Below are positions 63,814 to 64,000 of a stretch of DNA of 64,000 bases, piece by piece. Position 1 is the first letter of the stretch, and every line of letters starts with the position of its first letter. This DNA comes from Bacteroidota bacterium. GTDB lineage: Bacteria; Bacteroidota; Bacteroidia; Bacteroidales; VadinHA17. The stretch lies in NCBI GenBank assembly GCA_016718875.1, contig JADKBL010000033.1:1-64000 (forward strand). The letters run 5' to 3'. Position numbers and translations under genes: made by a program. The notes under the pieces are model-generated. The model was not told the DNA's origin. It saw only the letters and a program-made list of their open reading frames with translations, and made no database searches.

Positions 63814-64000
63814 TTAGCAGCCGGGGCATTTGCAGCCGGAGCACGCAAACTAAGAATATCCCTGTCAAACTGGTACATATTAGCCTTTCCTACCAGCTTG
63901 ACCTTATCAATAATAGCCCTTACAGATGCCTCTTCTTCAAGTTGCTCAGTTACAAACCACTGAAGGAAACTGTGAGTATTGAAATCTTTTTCATCAAGAG
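63810..64000 (-). CDS. Ferritin (3' end, runs off the window)
   Basis: The last 62 residues are in the window: LDEKDFNTHSFLQWFVTEQL, EEEASVRAIIDKVKLVG and ANMYQFDRDILSLR, ending APAANAPAAK. They match the C-terminal helices of bacterial non-haem ferritins (FLQWFVxEQxEEE is the family's metal-site helix). The TGA overlaps the ATG of the metalloprotease gene by the ATGA arrangement, so the two are probably translated in coupling. Ferritin stores iron; the link to the protease is not known. Confidence 0.85.
   Translation of the reverse strand, partial: LDEKDFNTHSFLQWFVTEQLEEEASVRAIIDKVKLVGKANMYQFDRDILSLRAPAANAPAAK

Noticed and set aside
1..64000. CRISPR arrays, insertion sequences, prophage, tRNA or rRNA genes
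   Set aside because: I looked for spaced direct repeats, transposase or integrase motifs, and cloverleaf or rRNA signatures, and saw none. Short tandem heptads are not CRISPR repeats, as they have no spacers.

Overview
The window looks like a chromosomal stretch from an anaerobic or fermentative member of the Bacteroidetes, probably Bacteroidales-like. The grounds are a protein with a Por-type (T9SS) C-terminal sorting domain, an ExbB-ExbD-ExbD-TonB cluster, an 11-subunit complex I without NuoEFG, AT-rich intergenic DNA, and repeated TTG-N21-TAnnTTTG promoters, which are the form known for this phylum. I see no phage, insertion sequence, CRISPR array, rRNA or tRNA gene.

Layout. 1-2.4 kb: start of a SlyD-like FKBP, a small outer-membrane protein, proC and an SDR. 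2.5-8.8 kb: a minus-strand fermentation operon reading pta, hbd, ackA, two tandem phosphate butyryltransferases, butyrate kinase. 8.9-13.9 kb: a large FAD/Fe-S 2-hydroxyacid oxidoreductase, a YafV-like amidase and an unknown anchored protein. 14.2-18.8 kb: rarA, kdsA, a LolA-like protein, RNase P RNA (minus strand) and queA. 18.9-25.7 kb: an orphan PstS-like lipoprotein and a TPR protein ahead of exbB-exbD-exbD-tonB. 25.8-30 kb: threonine aldolase, a sodium:solute symporter and truA. 30-40.4 kb: nuoABCDHIJKLMN and a small conserved gene. 40.5-49 kb: aroE, a ComA homologue, a TPR protein, a PD40 lipoprotein, folD, ffh and argS. 49-54.5 kb: a SiaC-like protein, then an AmmeMemoRadiSam locus with a membrane spermidine-synthase-like protein. 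54.5-64 kb: ligA, a damaged small gene, dapA, secA, a T9SS-exported metalloprotease and the end of a ferritin gene.

How it fits together. The fermentation operon can convert acetyl-CoA and butyryl-CoA (or other short acyl-CoAs) to acids with ATP formation. The nuo operon encodes a proton- or ion-pumping complex that must take electrons from something other than NADH through NuoEFG, probably ferredoxin or flavodoxin. The TonB cluster energises outer-membrane uptake.

Two sequence-level patterns stand out. (1) Six genes, including the normally essential secA and dapA, are each split by one single-base indel, and a seventh appears to lack an internal piece. This points to consensus error in the assembly more than to decay. 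(2) Period-7 tandem repeats follow stop codons at four loci. One fills the nuoD-nuoH gap with exactly seven heptads. There are also several palindromic repeats, including related hairpins in two helices of RNase P RNA. I did not find a convincing wholly new multi-gene system. The heptad arrays, the repeat-bearing RNase P RNA and the AmmeMemoRadiSam/aminopropyltransferase-like locus are the best leads.
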